A stretch of 64,000 nucleotides of DNA from Nostoc indistinguendum CM1-VF10 (lineage in GTDB: Bacteria; Cyanobacteriota; Cyanobacteriia; Cyanobacteriales; Nostocaceae): assembly GCA_019359215.1 (NCBI GenBank), contig JAHHHS010000005.1:102465-166464 (forward strand), written 5' to 3'. The translations under genes and the position numbers were made by a program. Every line of letters begins with the position of its first letter. Within the stretch, counting starts at the first letter, position 1. Positions 36,768 to 45,723 of this stretch are shown piece by piece. Under the pieces are notes generated by a model. The model was not told the origin of the DNA. It saw only the letters and a program-made list of their open reading frames with translations, and ran no database searches.

Positions 36768-39028
36768 ATTCTTTCTTCTAGGTAGCGAGAAATTGCATTG
36801 TCAAGGGATGGCATAAATTCACCTCGGCTGCTACCAAGAACGCTGTAAGTTGGGCGGGGAGCAGTTAAACCAAGCTGTTCTGTGGGCACAGAAATCAGAT
36901 TGCTGACACTGACTCCAGCTTGTTTAGCCGCTAATCGCGCGAAATCAGCCCAGGCGATCGCACTCTTATTCGCCAAATGCCACAGCCCAGACTCGCCGTC
37001 AATTAATAAATCTAGGCTGGCATGAACTAAATCTGGTACATACGTAGGTGAAACAATTCCATCCTCGGCGGCAATGAAATTATTACCAGCACTAAGCTGA
37101 CGCAGAGCGATCGTGACAAAGTTGTAATCATCCCACGGGCCAAAAAATGCACTAGTGCGAATCACCAGGGCTGCGGGATAAGCCTGCAATACCAGCTTTT
37201 CTGCCAAAACTTTGCTGCACCCGTATACATTCAGGGGAGCAACAGTATCAGTTTCGACATAAGGATTAGACACAGCACCATCAAATACCAAATCTGACGA
37301 GAAAGTTAATAGCGGTACGTTATGTTGAGCGCAAGCAGCAGCTAGAATCGCTGGGCCTTCGGCGTTCACTTGTATACAAACATGGGGTTCCCGTTCGGCA
37401 TCGTCTACCCGCACGTATCCGGCAGCATTCACAACCGCCCACGGCTTCAACTGGGTAAATATCGCATCCACAGAGGCAGGATCGGTAATATCCATCTCTT
37501 GGCGCGTCAGCAGGTGATATGAAATTCCGCGGACTTCGCACAACCGAGCAAAAGCCTTTCCGAGAGTTCCTCTGGCACCGACGATCGCTAGGGGACGAGG
37601 GGAGGTAAGGGGCATTAGGGAAGTTTTTTTCCTTGCTTCTCCTATCATTGCACTGCAACTTATTGCAGGGTATAACAGGCGCTCTTGTCGATGCCACCAG
37701 CCAGGGGTTTCAAGTAGCGGATGATTTAGTTGATGCCCATTTGCTAGATCCTGCACCATTTTTGCGATCGCTGTTGGTCGAGGATGTGGCGATTCTCCAG
37801 AGGAGACGCTACGCGAACGCAAATCAAATACGCCTGGCTCGTAGTAGCCGTTAGCTTTTGTAACTAAACTATTCCAATCGTAGCTGCCAAGGAGCGCCCA
37901 AACAGTGACAGCGCGGATATCCAAACCCTCAGCTTGTAATTCCTTCGCCGCATTCCACACCTCATAAAGCCAGCGTAGCTGCTCTTCACGGGTACAGCTA
38001 ATATGAGCTTCGGTGACAGCAAGGGGCAGGTGATAGCGTTCCCATGTTTCTAGTAACAATGTACGTGGGCCTGCCAAACCCTCAGCACAAACTCGCACCG
38101 CCTCTACATCTGCATACTTATCCTGCCCATTACCGCCATGCGTCCAAGCTGGATAATTTTCTGTATGCTCATCCAAAAAGCGTTCGCTGGTTAAATAATG
38201 GTTAATTCCAATAATGTCAGGGGGGCAGGTATTTTGCAAAAATGTCTCAAGTTCAGCCTCGGTAATACCACACTTCTTTAAGTAACCCCACATTGGATGA
38301 GTTGGGTTGATTCGACCGCACAATAAATCAAGGCTCAACCAACGGCGATCGTTCTCCAATTCTGCTTGATATTCTAGTTTAGGTGTACTGTAAGTCTTAC
38401 CTAAATCCTCGGTTTGCACTAGTTGAGCGCTGGGGTTGACTTCTCGAATTGCCTTCATTGCCAAGGCTACTGCGCGACACTCTCCCAACAAGGCACGGGC
38501 GAAAGTTAAATCATCCCGTCCGTGAGGATACCAGTGACCATACATTCCACTGAATCGCGCCGTTGTCAGTGGCTCGTTTACAGGCGTGTAATGTGTTACC
38601 CAAGGATAGCGTTCGGCAACCGCACGAGCAAACACTGCTAGTTTTTCTGGAAATTCTGGGTCTACCAAACTTGTATCACGCGGGCCGCTACCATGATGCA
38701 CTAATCCTACAATCGGAAGGATGCCGAGTTCACGCAAGCGCCCCAATCGCTCATCCGCCCACGACCAATCAGCATTTTCTATCCCATTAGGTGCTATCTT
38801 CTCCCACAGTACAGGGTAGCGGATAGCTTTTATCCCTAGTTCTGCAAACAAATCTAAATCATTTAAGCGTGTTGCATGACCGTTGCGTTCCAACTGATCT
38901 AAATATTCATCACCCACGCGATTAACTGTACACTCTACACCAGCCCACACTTCCAAGGGGAGTTGTGAATTATTCTCTCTCAAAACGTTATTTATCACGT
39001 CTTCACTTGAGTTAAAGAAAAAAGACAT
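36764..39028 (-). CDS. Fusion of a GH1-like glycosidase and an RmlD-type sugar-nucleotide reductase
   Basis: 754 residues. Residues about 25-430 form a clan GH-A (family 1-like) barrel: acid/base Glu in TPVNEPLTTARFSGMYGHWY and nucleophile-like Glu in LAVTEAHIS, with AVTVWALLGSYDWNSLV near the end. Residues about 478-754 resemble dTDP-4-dehydrorhamnose reductase: LAIVGARGTLGKAF (NADPH loop), VVNAAGYVRVDDAE, FSSDLVFDGA, YGCSKVLAEKLV (Tyr/Lys pair) and RTSAFFGPWD. Between them (about residues 409-422) lies RSRSVSSGESPH, encoded by a dispersed repeat (37795-37822) inserted in frame. It is transcribed toward galE. The real substrates are unknown; the fusion suggests sugar modification tied to a glycan. 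Confidence 0.88.
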   Translation of the reverse strand: MSFFFNSSEDVINNVLRENNSQLPLEVWAGVECTVNRVGDEYLDQLERNGHATRLNDLDLFAELGIKAIRYPVLWEKIAPNGIENADWSWADERLGRLRELGILPIVGLVHHGSGPRDTSLVDPEFPEKLAVFARAVAERYPWVTHYTPVNEPLTTARFSGMYGHWYPHGRDDLTFARALLGECRAVALAMKAIREVNPSAQLVQTEDLGKTYSTPKLEYQAELENDRRWLSLDLLCGRINPTHPMWGYLKKCGITEAELETFLQNTCPPDIIGINHYLTSERFLDEHTENYPAWTHGGNGQDKYADVEAVRVCAEGLAGPRTLLLETWERYHLPLAVTEAHISCTREEQLRWLYEVWNAAKELQAEGLDIRAVTVWALLGSYDWNSLVTKANGYYEPGVFDLRSRSVSSGESPHPRPTAIAKMVQDLANGHQLNHPLLETPGWWHRQERLLYPAISCSAMIGEARKKTSLMPLTSPRPLAIVGARGTLGKAFARLCEVRGISYHLLTRQEMDITDPASVDAIFTQLKPWAVVNAAGYVRVDDAEREPHVCIQVNAEGPAILAAACAQHNVPLLTFSSDLVFDGAVSNPYVETDTVAPLNVYGCSKVLAEKLVLQAYPAALVIRTSAFFGPWDDYNFVTIALRQLSAGNNFIAAEDGIVSPTYVPDLVHASLDLLIDGESGLWHLANKSAIAWADFARLAAKQAGVSVSNLISVPTEQLGLTAPRPTYSVLGSSRGEFMPSLDNAISRYLEERI
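37795..37822. repeat. GTCTC-type palindromic repeat inside coding sequence
   Basis: On the coding (minus) strand GCGTTCGCGTAGCGTCTC is followed by CTCTGGAGAA, matching the intergenic copy at 23199 apart from the loop. It adds about ten residues without breaking the frame. Confidence 0.75.
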
Positions 39029-39631
39029 AATTTACACAACCAAAGCTTTTATTACCTTTATCAAGACTTACGCAAACAATAACAGAAACCTTTTTTCAGG
39101 TAGGGGCAATTCATGAATTGCCCCAGAGTGCGTGTAGTTTTGCGTAAGTTCTACTTGAATATTTCCGTATTTTTATAACGCAGATATAATATCTACTATT
39201 TGCAGAGCGTTGACCACAAAAGCATAAAGAAAAATACAGAATTCAAAATCAATTAGTGGAATACTCAGATGCAACAGTTTCTTAGTACAGCTTTGCGTAA
39301 AATCGTAGCGTTGCGTTTTTAATGCAAGGGGACGCATTAGCATTGTCAGCCAATGCGTTGGCATTGTTAGCCGAGGCATTAGCATTGTCAGCCAATGCGT
39401 TGGCATTGTCAGCTGATGCATTGTCATTGTCAGCCGATGCATTAGCATTGCAGGGTATTGCCACATTTAATTCGCTACGAATTAATGAAATGCTATACTT
39501 AGTAACCACTAAATCATCTGCCAGTCACATAAAATTGCCAACCTGACTTTTGTAGAGACGCAATCTATTGCGTCTCTACTTTAAAAAAGTGTAGCCTGGG
39601 CAGTACCTGCCCACGATCAACATCAAGAAAC
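39029..39631. repeat. Intergenic region with palindromes and a 21-bp array
   Basis: No gene. It holds the palindrome GGGGCAATTC/GAATTGCCCC at 39103-39124, the 21-bp array at 39334-39453, and a perfect 13-base hairpin at 39552-39579 (GTAGAGACGCAAT / ATTGCGTCTCTAC, two-base loop). The last lies just downstream of the glycosyltransferase/Glf gene; it has no T-tract on that strand. Confidence 0.65.
39334..39453. repeat. 21-bp tandem array, 5.7 units
   Basis: Units begin GCATTAGCATTGTCAGCC or GCGTTGGCATTGTCAGC and each is exactly 21 bases (starts 39334, 39355, 39376, 39397, 39418, 39439). Read on the + strand they give ALALSAN-type heptapeptides, on the other strand NANALAD-type ones. No start signal is seen in either direction. 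Confidence 0.92.
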
Positions 39632-42088
39632 TTAAGCCTTAACCGCTATTTGTTTGTATGTTGCTAAAGCCTGCGCCACACAATGATCCATGTTGAGATA
39701 CTTGTATGTAGCTAGCCGTCCCACAAAATGCACACCTGGTGTTGACTCAGCCAAGGCTTTGTATTGTTTGTAAATTTCCTGATTTTCAGGACGTGGCACT
39801 GGATAATAGGGGTCGCCCTCTGCCTTGGGAAACTCGTAAACAATACTAGTTTTGGAGTGTTCCTGTCCAGTTAGGTACTTAAATTCGGTAATACGGGTAT
39901 ACAGTTGTTCGTTAGGATAGTTAATCACTGGCGCTGACTGAAACACAGGGGTGTGATGCGTTTCGTGTTTGAAATCCAATGAGCGATAAGGTAGTTTACC
40001 GTAGCGACAATCAAAAAACTCATCAACTGGCCCAGTGTAAACCATCTCGCGGCAAGGTATAGCCTTCTCGATTTCGCGGTAATCGGTGTTGAGCATTACC
40101 TTAATATTCGGATGATTTAACATATTCTCAAACATCCGAGTAAAGCCGTGCAGTGGCATTGCTTGGTAACTATCTGTGAAATATCGGCTGTCGCGGTTTG
40201 TCCGGGTAGGAATTCGGGCAATTACTGTTTTATCAAGTTCTGAAGGATCGAGTCCCCATTGCTTGCGAGTATAGTTTTTGAAGAATTTTTCGTAAAGTTC
40301 CTGACCAACTTTACTAATTACTACATCTTCAGAGGTACGGATGTGTTCTCTCGGTTCTGCAACTGACTGAAAAAACTCTTCCGCCTGGAATGAGTTGAGG
40401 TTCATTCCATAGAGTTTATTGATGGTTTCAAGGTTAATGGGGATGGGAACGAGTTGTCCATCTACGCTAGCTAGAACGTGATGCTCGTAAGAACGCCAGG
40501 CAGTGAACTGTGAGAGGTATTCAAATACTTCGCGGGAACTGGTATGAAAGATATGAGGGCCGTATTTATGTACGAGAATCCCGTGGTCGTCATAATGGTC
40601 GTAAGCATTGCCACCGATGTGATTGCGCTTGTCTACAACTAATACTTTTTTACCGGAATGTCTCGCCAAGCGATCAGCGAGAACGCTACCAGAGAAGCCT
40701 GCACCAACAACTAAATAATCAAATATAAAGTCTCTGGTAATGATGCTTGGTGCTTCTGGGATATCTGTTGAGATGGGAGATTTCCCATTTTTACCATTAC
40801 CATTAGTTGTGGTATCTGGTGTGGTTGCGATCGCAGAATCTATCAACTGCATCATCGATCCCCAAGTCCGATCCCAAGAAATCTGCTCTAAGAATGCATC
40901 TACCCGACTCAACCATCCTGATGCTGGAGTATCTTCTTGCAATGCTTGTTCTGCGGCGGCGACAAACTCTTCAGTCGTGTCTGCAATTCGTACTAGCTTC
41001 AAGTCTCCATAAGGACGCACCACATCTCGAATCGTCGTAGAGACTACAGGTTTACCTGCGGCTAAATACTCTGGTGTTTTAGTTGGGCTAATAAAACGTG
41101 TTGACTCGTTTCGCGCAAACGGCAACATTGCCAAATCCCAACCCCCCAGATATGCAGGCAAGTCTTTATAGTCTTTACTACCGAGGTAATGAATATTTTC
41201 ATGCTGTGGCAGAGTTGCTGGGTCAATTTTCACAACTGGCCCAATTATCACTAAATGCCAATCAGGACGAGCCTCGGCAATTCCAGCTAGTAATTCAATA
41301 TCCATCCGCTCATCAATTACACCATAAAAGCCAAGGCGCGGATGAGGAATATTTGCTTGGTCTGCTGGTTCTTCTTTAACGTTTCTTCCTTGTCCAAAGT
41401 GGGGTACATCTACACTACTAGGAAAGGCATAAACGTTTGGATGCTGGTTTACTTTACTTTCGTAAAGGCTTTGCCCGCCTGTAAATACTAGGTTTGCCCG
41501 ACAGAATAGCTCTGCTTCGTAGTTCTTTAAAGTAGGCGATGCTCCTTTAAAGGCAGACAATTCATCCATGCAATCGTAGATAACAGCTTCCGGTTCTAAA
41601 TGGCTTGCCCATGCGATCGCCATTGGTGTATAGTACCAACAAATGTACTTGGAGATATTATGTTCTGCAAATAACCCATGAAGCAGTACTTTGATATCTG
41701 CGTTTACTGCTTCTTCACTTAAACCTTCAGGTAGATATGGAACAACAACTATCACTCCACTTTTGTCTTCACTAACGTCCAATCGCCCCAATGGTTCCCG
41801 GTTAAAAATTGGCTCTTCGATAAAGAACACTCTCTTTTTTTGAGCGCAGCGACTTAAAAGATGTTGTGGTCTTTGATATACAAAATTCCAACGCAGATGA
41901 GATAAGCAAACTATATCAGGTGTATCGGTAAAAGCTTTTGTTGACCGAGAGTTTTTGTTAAATGAGGATAAATTTATTGATGTCCCTAGAGATTGCGATT
42001 TCGCTGTCTCGGATGATTTTGCTTCATTCACCGTTGGTGACACGCTATGACTCACACCGTTGTTTTGTTGCACTTTATTACTTGACAT
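39632..42088 (-). CDS. Fusion of a family 4-like glycosyltransferase and UDP-galactopyranose mutase
   Basis: 818 residues. Residues about 58-425 are a GT-B glycosyltransferase (IVCLSHLRWNFVYQRPQHLL at the start; late ESTRFISPTKTPEYLAAGKP as the donor-site Glu/Lys region). A Gly/Asn linker near 430-445 (TNGNGKNGKSP) leads to a complete Glf-type mutase (about 455-818): FAD motif DYLVVGAGFSGSVLADRLA, HIGGNAYDHYDDHGILVHKY, GPHIFHT, KQWGLDP, RIPTRTNRDSRYF, YPNEQLYTRITEFKYLTGQ. Mutases convert UDP-galactopyranose to UDP-galactofuranose. The fusion would couple making the donor with its transfer. It is transcribed leftward like galE. Confidence 0.92.
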   Translation of the reverse strand: MSSNKVQQNNGVSHSVSPTVNEAKSSETAKSQSLGTSINLSSFNKNSRSTKAFTDTPDIVCLSHLRWNFVYQRPQHLLSRCAQKKRVFFIEEPIFNREPLGRLDVSEDKSGVIVVVPYLPEGLSEEAVNADIKVLLHGLFAEHNISKYICWYYTPMAIAWASHLEPEAVIYDCMDELSAFKGASPTLKNYEAELFCRANLVFTGGQSLYESKVNQHPNVYAFPSSVDVPHFGQGRNVKEEPADQANIPHPRLGFYGVIDERMDIELLAGIAEARPDWHLVIIGPVVKIDPATLPQHENIHYLGSKDYKDLPAYLGGWDLAMLPFARNESTRFISPTKTPEYLAAGKPVVSTTIRDVVRPYGDLKLVRIADTTEEFVAAAEQALQEDTPASGWLSRVDAFLEQISWDRTWGSMMQLIDSAIATTPDTTTNGNGKNGKSPISTDIPEAPSIITRDFIFDYLVVGAGFSGSVLADRLARHSGKKVLVVDKRNHIGGNAYDHYDDHGILVHKYGPHIFHTSSREVFEYLSQFTAWRSYEHHVLASVDGQLVPIPINLETINKLYGMNLNSFQAEEFFQSVAEPREHIRTSEDVVISKVGQELYEKFFKNYTRKQWGLDPSELDKTVIARIPTRTNRDSRYFTDSYQAMPLHGFTRMFENMLNHPNIKVMLNTDYREIEKAIPCREMVYTGPVDEFFDCRYGKLPYRSLDFKHETHHTPVFQSAPVINYPNEQLYTRITEFKYLTGQEHSKTSIVYEFPKAEGDPYYPVPRPENQEIYKQYKALAESTPGVHFVGRLATYKYLNMDHCVAQALATYKQIAVKA

Positions 42089-42889
42089 AGATTATTAACT
42101 CAACTTGCAGAATGTTGGACTAACAAGTTCTCTTTTTCGTAAGAATTAATCTTATTATTTGCTTTTTTTAATTATATATTCATCTATCTAAATATAGTAA
42201 TTCAAAATTGTTGTATTATTCTTAAGTATTAAATTTATAACGTTAGTAACACTTCATTGTGTGTCAATTTTAGCTAAATATATAATTAGATATACGCCAA
42301 AAGGCTTACATCAGCGTTATTTTTGTAAGTAAAGATTAAAACAAACTAAATTAAAAAGATAAAAAATGTAGTTTATTCAAGTGTCTACTACAGACGCTTT
42401 ATAGTTACTGCTTAGAGATATCTGATGATGTCGAGTCCAAAAATTATTAATATAATTCTGATATCAAACCAGTTTAGCCAAGGCTCTCACTATATTTATC
42501 CTTCAACTAATAGGAGATTAACAATTCAAAATTAAAGACATTTAAATCTTATTTATCAAAGCTTTAGACTTTTTGCCGCTCACCTAAACTAACTAGAATT
42601 GTACAAATTTCCGGCTTTAGAGTGTAAATATTGAGCAATCGCTCAATATTATGGTTTATATCGTTTGATTGGATAAAGCCGATCTAAGAAAAAATTACTT
42701 TTTATTTAGGGTTCTAAACACACCTCAAGAAAGATGGATATTTATCGCAAGGAGAAGATTATTGGAGATAGTGTACTTTTCCAGACATATCAAGTTCTTT
42801 GCAAGATCATCAATCTTGCCAAAAAACTTTGAGCAAATGATCTAATGGAAATACACGTCGGTTGAGCCAAGCTTTCTTAGGAATTGATC
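42089..42889. other. Long intergenic region between divergent genes
   Basis: AT-rich, no gene. One perfect hairpin at 42627-42650 (AATATTGAGC / GCTCAATATT, four-base loop) is the only structure seen. Promoters for the glycosyltransferase/Glf gene and the DUF4142 gene must lie here. Confidence 0.5.
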
Positions 42890-43639
42890 ATGATTAAACG
42901 AACCTTAGTTACTATTGCTCTCCTTGCAGTCGGATTTTTCGTCTCATTGGGATACTCAGCATTACTTCCAAATAGTGAGTTTGTGAACGCTCAAACAAAT
43001 CGAACAACCCCAACCCAAAATACTCAAGTTAACGAGGTTGATCGGCAGTTCTTTATAGATGCAGGCCAAGCAGGCTTAGGTAACATCGCGCTGGGGGAAT
43101 TAGCATTGCAACGTTCGACTAATCCTCAAGTTAAACAATTTGCCACAGCAGAGATTCAAGAGCAAACACAGGTGAAAAATGACTTGACACGGATTGGTTC
43201 ACGATTGGGTGTAACTCCTCCCAGCACTCCTGCACCAAAATTTCAAGCATCACTGGCGCGACTGTCTCAGTTAGAGGGCGATCGCTTTGAGCAAGCGTAT
43301 ATGGATGAGGGTGGTGTAAATGCTCATCTAGAGAACGCAGCTCTTTTCCAACGCGAAGCCGCGCTTGGGCAAAACCCCGACCTTGTAGCACTAGCGAATC
43401 GAGGATTACCAACCATCAGAAAGCACTTTAACACTGCTAGCGCTATCACAAAATATCAATTTGGCCAGGTTGCGCGAAGATATAATAATCTGCCTAATAA
43501 TTTTGGTACATCAGCCCCTCAAGGCAATATCAGACGTACAGAAGGAGGCGATAGCCTACCTGAAAACAATCCTTCCCCTACAGGAGGAGGCACTCGGCTA
43601 CCTTTCGAGAATACTACACCAACAAGAACCAATAGGTAG
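42890..43639 (+). CDS. Exported DUF4142 protein
   Basis: 249 residues from the ATG at 42890, which has AGGA at proper distance; the TTG six bases earlier is too close to that site. A signal peptide is clear (KRTLVTIALLAVGFFVSLGYS). Residues about 48-190 are a DUF4142 four-helix, ferritin-like domain (VDRQFFIDAGQAGLGNIALG; TNPQVKQFATAEIQEQTQV; KHFNTASAI). The last 50 residues are Pro/Asn/Gly/Thr-rich and probably disordered. DUF4142 proteins are periplasmic or outer-envelope proteins of unknown role. It lies between two carbohydrate genes that read the other way. Confidence 0.88.
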   Translation: MIKRTLVTIALLAVGFFVSLGYSALLPNSEFVNAQTNRTTPTQNTQVNEVDRQFFIDAGQAGLGNIALGELALQRSTNPQVKQFATAEIQEQTQVKNDLTRIGSRLGVTPPSTPAPKFQASLARLSQLEGDRFEQAYMDEGGVNAHLENAALFQREAALGQNPDLVALANRGLPTIRKHFNTASAITKYQFGQVARRYNNLPNNFGTSAPQGNIRRTEGGDSLPENNPSPTGGGTRLPFENTTPTRTNR

Positions 43640-43658
43640 GATAGTGCAACAAAGTAAG

Positions 43659-43682
43659 GGCATGGCATTGCCATACCCCTAC
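43659..43682. repeat. Hairpin of the GGGCA-GGCAATGCC-TGCCC family
   Basis: GGGCATGGC and GCCATACCC pair around ATT with one mismatch. Related palindromes occur at 39103, 44848 and about 49747. Confidence 0.6.
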
Positions 43683-43729
43683 GATAAATTTTTATGTATC
43701 AAGGTTTTCGTGAATTGGTGTTAAAGAAA

Positions 43730-44725
43730 TTAAATTGATTTGCAAGCGATCGCCTGTGGTGTCCAGGTGGGGCCTTCGCAATATGGCCCATCTGCCGACC
43801 AAATGAGTTTATCCAAGCACATTCGCCGCGCATCCATGTTTACATCCCACGCATGGTAGACAATGTACTCAGTCTGACCATCGGGGCCTACAACGATTGA
43901 ATTGTGTCCAGGCCCTTTGACACGATCACGAAGCGAACGCAACACCCGTGGCCCCGTTTCGTTACCCACATCAGAGTAAGGCCCCATCACACTATCTGCA
44001 ACACCATAATCTACGCCGTAGTCCTCTGTTTCCCAGCGCCCACCACTATAAAAGCAATAATATTTACCTGCATATTTACGGACACAGGGGCCTTCTAAGG
44101 TATGCCAATCAAAATGTTCACCATACATCAATCGATTAGCTAGAAATCGTTGCCAGTCGGAACGTGCCCGTAAGACGACTTTGCCGACACCGCAAAGTTT
44201 GGTCATATCTTGGAGCCGATCTACAAAAAGGGCAGTGCCAGCCCGCACACCGCCCTCAGTATCTAAAAAATCACGAGCATAAAATAGATACCACTGCCCA
44301 TCGTCATCACGGAATGCGTGGGGGTCGATGGCGAAGGAGCAAGACTTCGGGTCTACAAGTGGTTCACCAACATCTTTATATGGCCCCAAAGGATTATCGC
44401 TCGTGGCAACACGTAACTGATGGTTTTTATCCTCGTGTCCTACAGAGTAGTAGAGGTAAAATTTGCCATTGCAATAAGCAACTTCCGGGGCCCAAAAATT
44501 ATCGCCAAGGGAGGGGTCTGGCCGCAACAGTGCGTTATCTACAAAATCCCAATTTACGAAATCAAAGGAGCGTAATAGAGGGAAAACACGTAGTTTTGCG
44601 ATTTCGTCTACTGTTCCTTCCGCTTCGGCTGCACCAGTGCCGATCGCATAGTATACACCCTCAAATTCCCAAACAAAAGGATCGGCAAAATAGCCTTTGT
44701 AGACTGGATTGGTATAAGTTAACAT
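43730..44725 (-). CDS. Glycoside hydrolase family 43-like enzyme
   Basis: 331 residues, a five-bladed propeller by family. The three catalytic acids are visible: base Asp15 in YFADPFVWE, pKa-modulating Asp134 in FAIDPHAFRDDDGQWYLFYA, and acid Glu211 in LEGPCVRKYAGKYY. Further motifs are FWAPEVAYCNGKFYLYYS and the C-terminal GPGHNSIVVGPDGQ. No signal peptide, so it is probably cytoplasmic or exported by another route. GH43 enzymes remove arabinofuranose, xylose, galactose or galactofuranose; the neighbouring UDP-galactopyranose mutase makes a furanose substrate plausible but unproven. Same strand as the PhyH-type gene 188 bases upstream. Confidence 0.9.
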   Translation of the reverse strand: MLTYTNPVYKGYFADPFVWEFEGVYYAIGTGAAEAEGTVDEIAKLRVFPLLRSFDFVNWDFVDNALLRPDPSLGDNFWAPEVAYCNGKFYLYYSVGHEDKNHQLRVATSDNPLGPYKDVGEPLVDPKSCSFAIDPHAFRDDDGQWYLFYARDFLDTEGGVRAGTALFVDRLQDMTKLCGVGKVVLRARSDWQRFLANRLMYGEHFDWHTLEGPCVRKYAGKYYCFYSGGRWETEDYGVDYGVADSVMGPYSDVGNETGPRVLRSLRDRVKGPGHNSIVVGPDGQTEYIVYHAWDVNMDARRMCLDKLIWSADGPYCEGPTWTPQAIACKSI

Positions 44726-44847
44726 TTCGGTGATCGCTATAGCGTGTTAACTCAAATTTTGAAGAAGTGCGATCGTAAAAACAACTATCTTTATGCTGGT
44801 TCGGCTTTTCTTAATTCTTCTGCGATCATAAATAGAACATACTATAG

Positions 44848-44868
44848 GGGCACAGCAATGCTGTGCCC
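44848..44868. repeat. Perfect 9-bp hairpin, GGGCACAGC / GCTGTGCCC
   Basis: Three-base loop AAT, in the gap between the PhyH-type and GH43 genes. It is followed by TT only, so I treat it as a member of a dispersed palindrome family more than as a terminator. Confidence 0.65.
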
Positions 44869-44913
44869 TTACAAATTATATGCACCCTGCTGGATAATTT
44901 TTTTTGAAAGTTC

Positions 44914-45723
44914 CTAATACTTGAAATTCACGTAAGTTTCAACCTTCTCTTTTGGCAACTGTTCCACCACCTGACACCGAATCATCTGCCTTAAATTCTC
45001 TGGCAGGCTCTCATAATAGTCCCGTTGGAGAGTTAAATCCACCTTCGGCGTATGCAACCAATGCATAGCATAGCCCATAACTACCATTGGTCTTGGCTGA
45101 TTAGTCCGATTTGGTGAACCCCGGTGCAGCGCCAAAGGTGTCCGAATCATCGCATCCCCTAGCTGCATATGAAAAGATTCCATCGGAATTTCACCAGTGG
45201 CAATTTTCCTTAGTCCCTCTTCACGCGGCAAGATATGCGTACCACGCGCCATCTGGAACGGCCCGTTTTCTGCCGTTACTTCCACAAGTGGGAAGTTAAC
45301 TGCTAGGGCGTAGAGTGGCGTTACTATTTGGTCAGAAAATAAAGGGCGATAATCCCGGTGAATTTCCTGATAATCCGAACCTTCCACTGGGAGATCAACT
45401 CCCAACTGAACCATCACATATTCTTGAAAAAATACTCGCTCCAGCACACCCATAATCACGGGATTAGCGAAAACTTCCACATTGGCAAAGGGGGAAACCC
45501 AAGGCAATGTTAGATAGTAACGAGCAATTTCACGGGGAGCCAGTCCACCTGGTCGATTTTGACGCTCTCGAAATAAATTATCAAAAGCTTTTGCCCACTC
45601 GCCAATTAATTCTTTATCAAAAAGACCGGGAATCACACAAATTCCGTCTCGATTCAGGTCTTCGGCAAATCGGTTTAGATCAGTATCTGTATATTTAGTT
45701 ACTCTACCTATACTTTGAACCAT
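44914..45723 (-). CDS. Phytanoyl-CoA dioxygenase (PhyH) family oxygenase
   Basis: 269 residues. The non-heme iron facial triad is visible: His122 and Asp124 in QEIHRDYRPLF and His200 in LALHRGSPNRTNQPRP, with Arg206 nearby as the 2-oxoglutarate ligand. PhyH proteins hydroxylate or otherwise oxidise small molecules using Fe(II) and 2-oxoglutarate; substrates vary widely and cannot be read here. The N-terminal FAEDLNRDGICVIPGLFD is the typical opening. It is on the same strand as the GH43 gene and may be transcribed with it. In this setting modification of a glycan or a secondary metabolite is possible. Confidence 0.9.
   Translation of the reverse strand: MVQSIGRVTKYTDTDLNRFAEDLNRDGICVIPGLFDKELIGEWAKAFDNLFRERQNRPGGLAPREIARYYLTLPWVSPFANVEVFANPVIMGVLERVFFQEYVMVQLGVDLPVEGSDYQEIHRDYRPLFSDQIVTPLYALAVNFPLVEVTAENGPFQMARGTHILPREEGLRKIATGEIPMESFHMQLGDAMIRTPLALHRGSPNRTNQPRPMVVMGYAMHWLHTPKVDLTLQRDYYESLPENLRQMIRCQVVEQLPKEKVETYVNFKY

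Noticed and set aside
39173..39546. Frames of 74-97 codons over the 39.3 kb array (ALALSAN / NANALAD repeats)
   Set aside because: Present on both strands because of the repeat period; no ribosome binding site.
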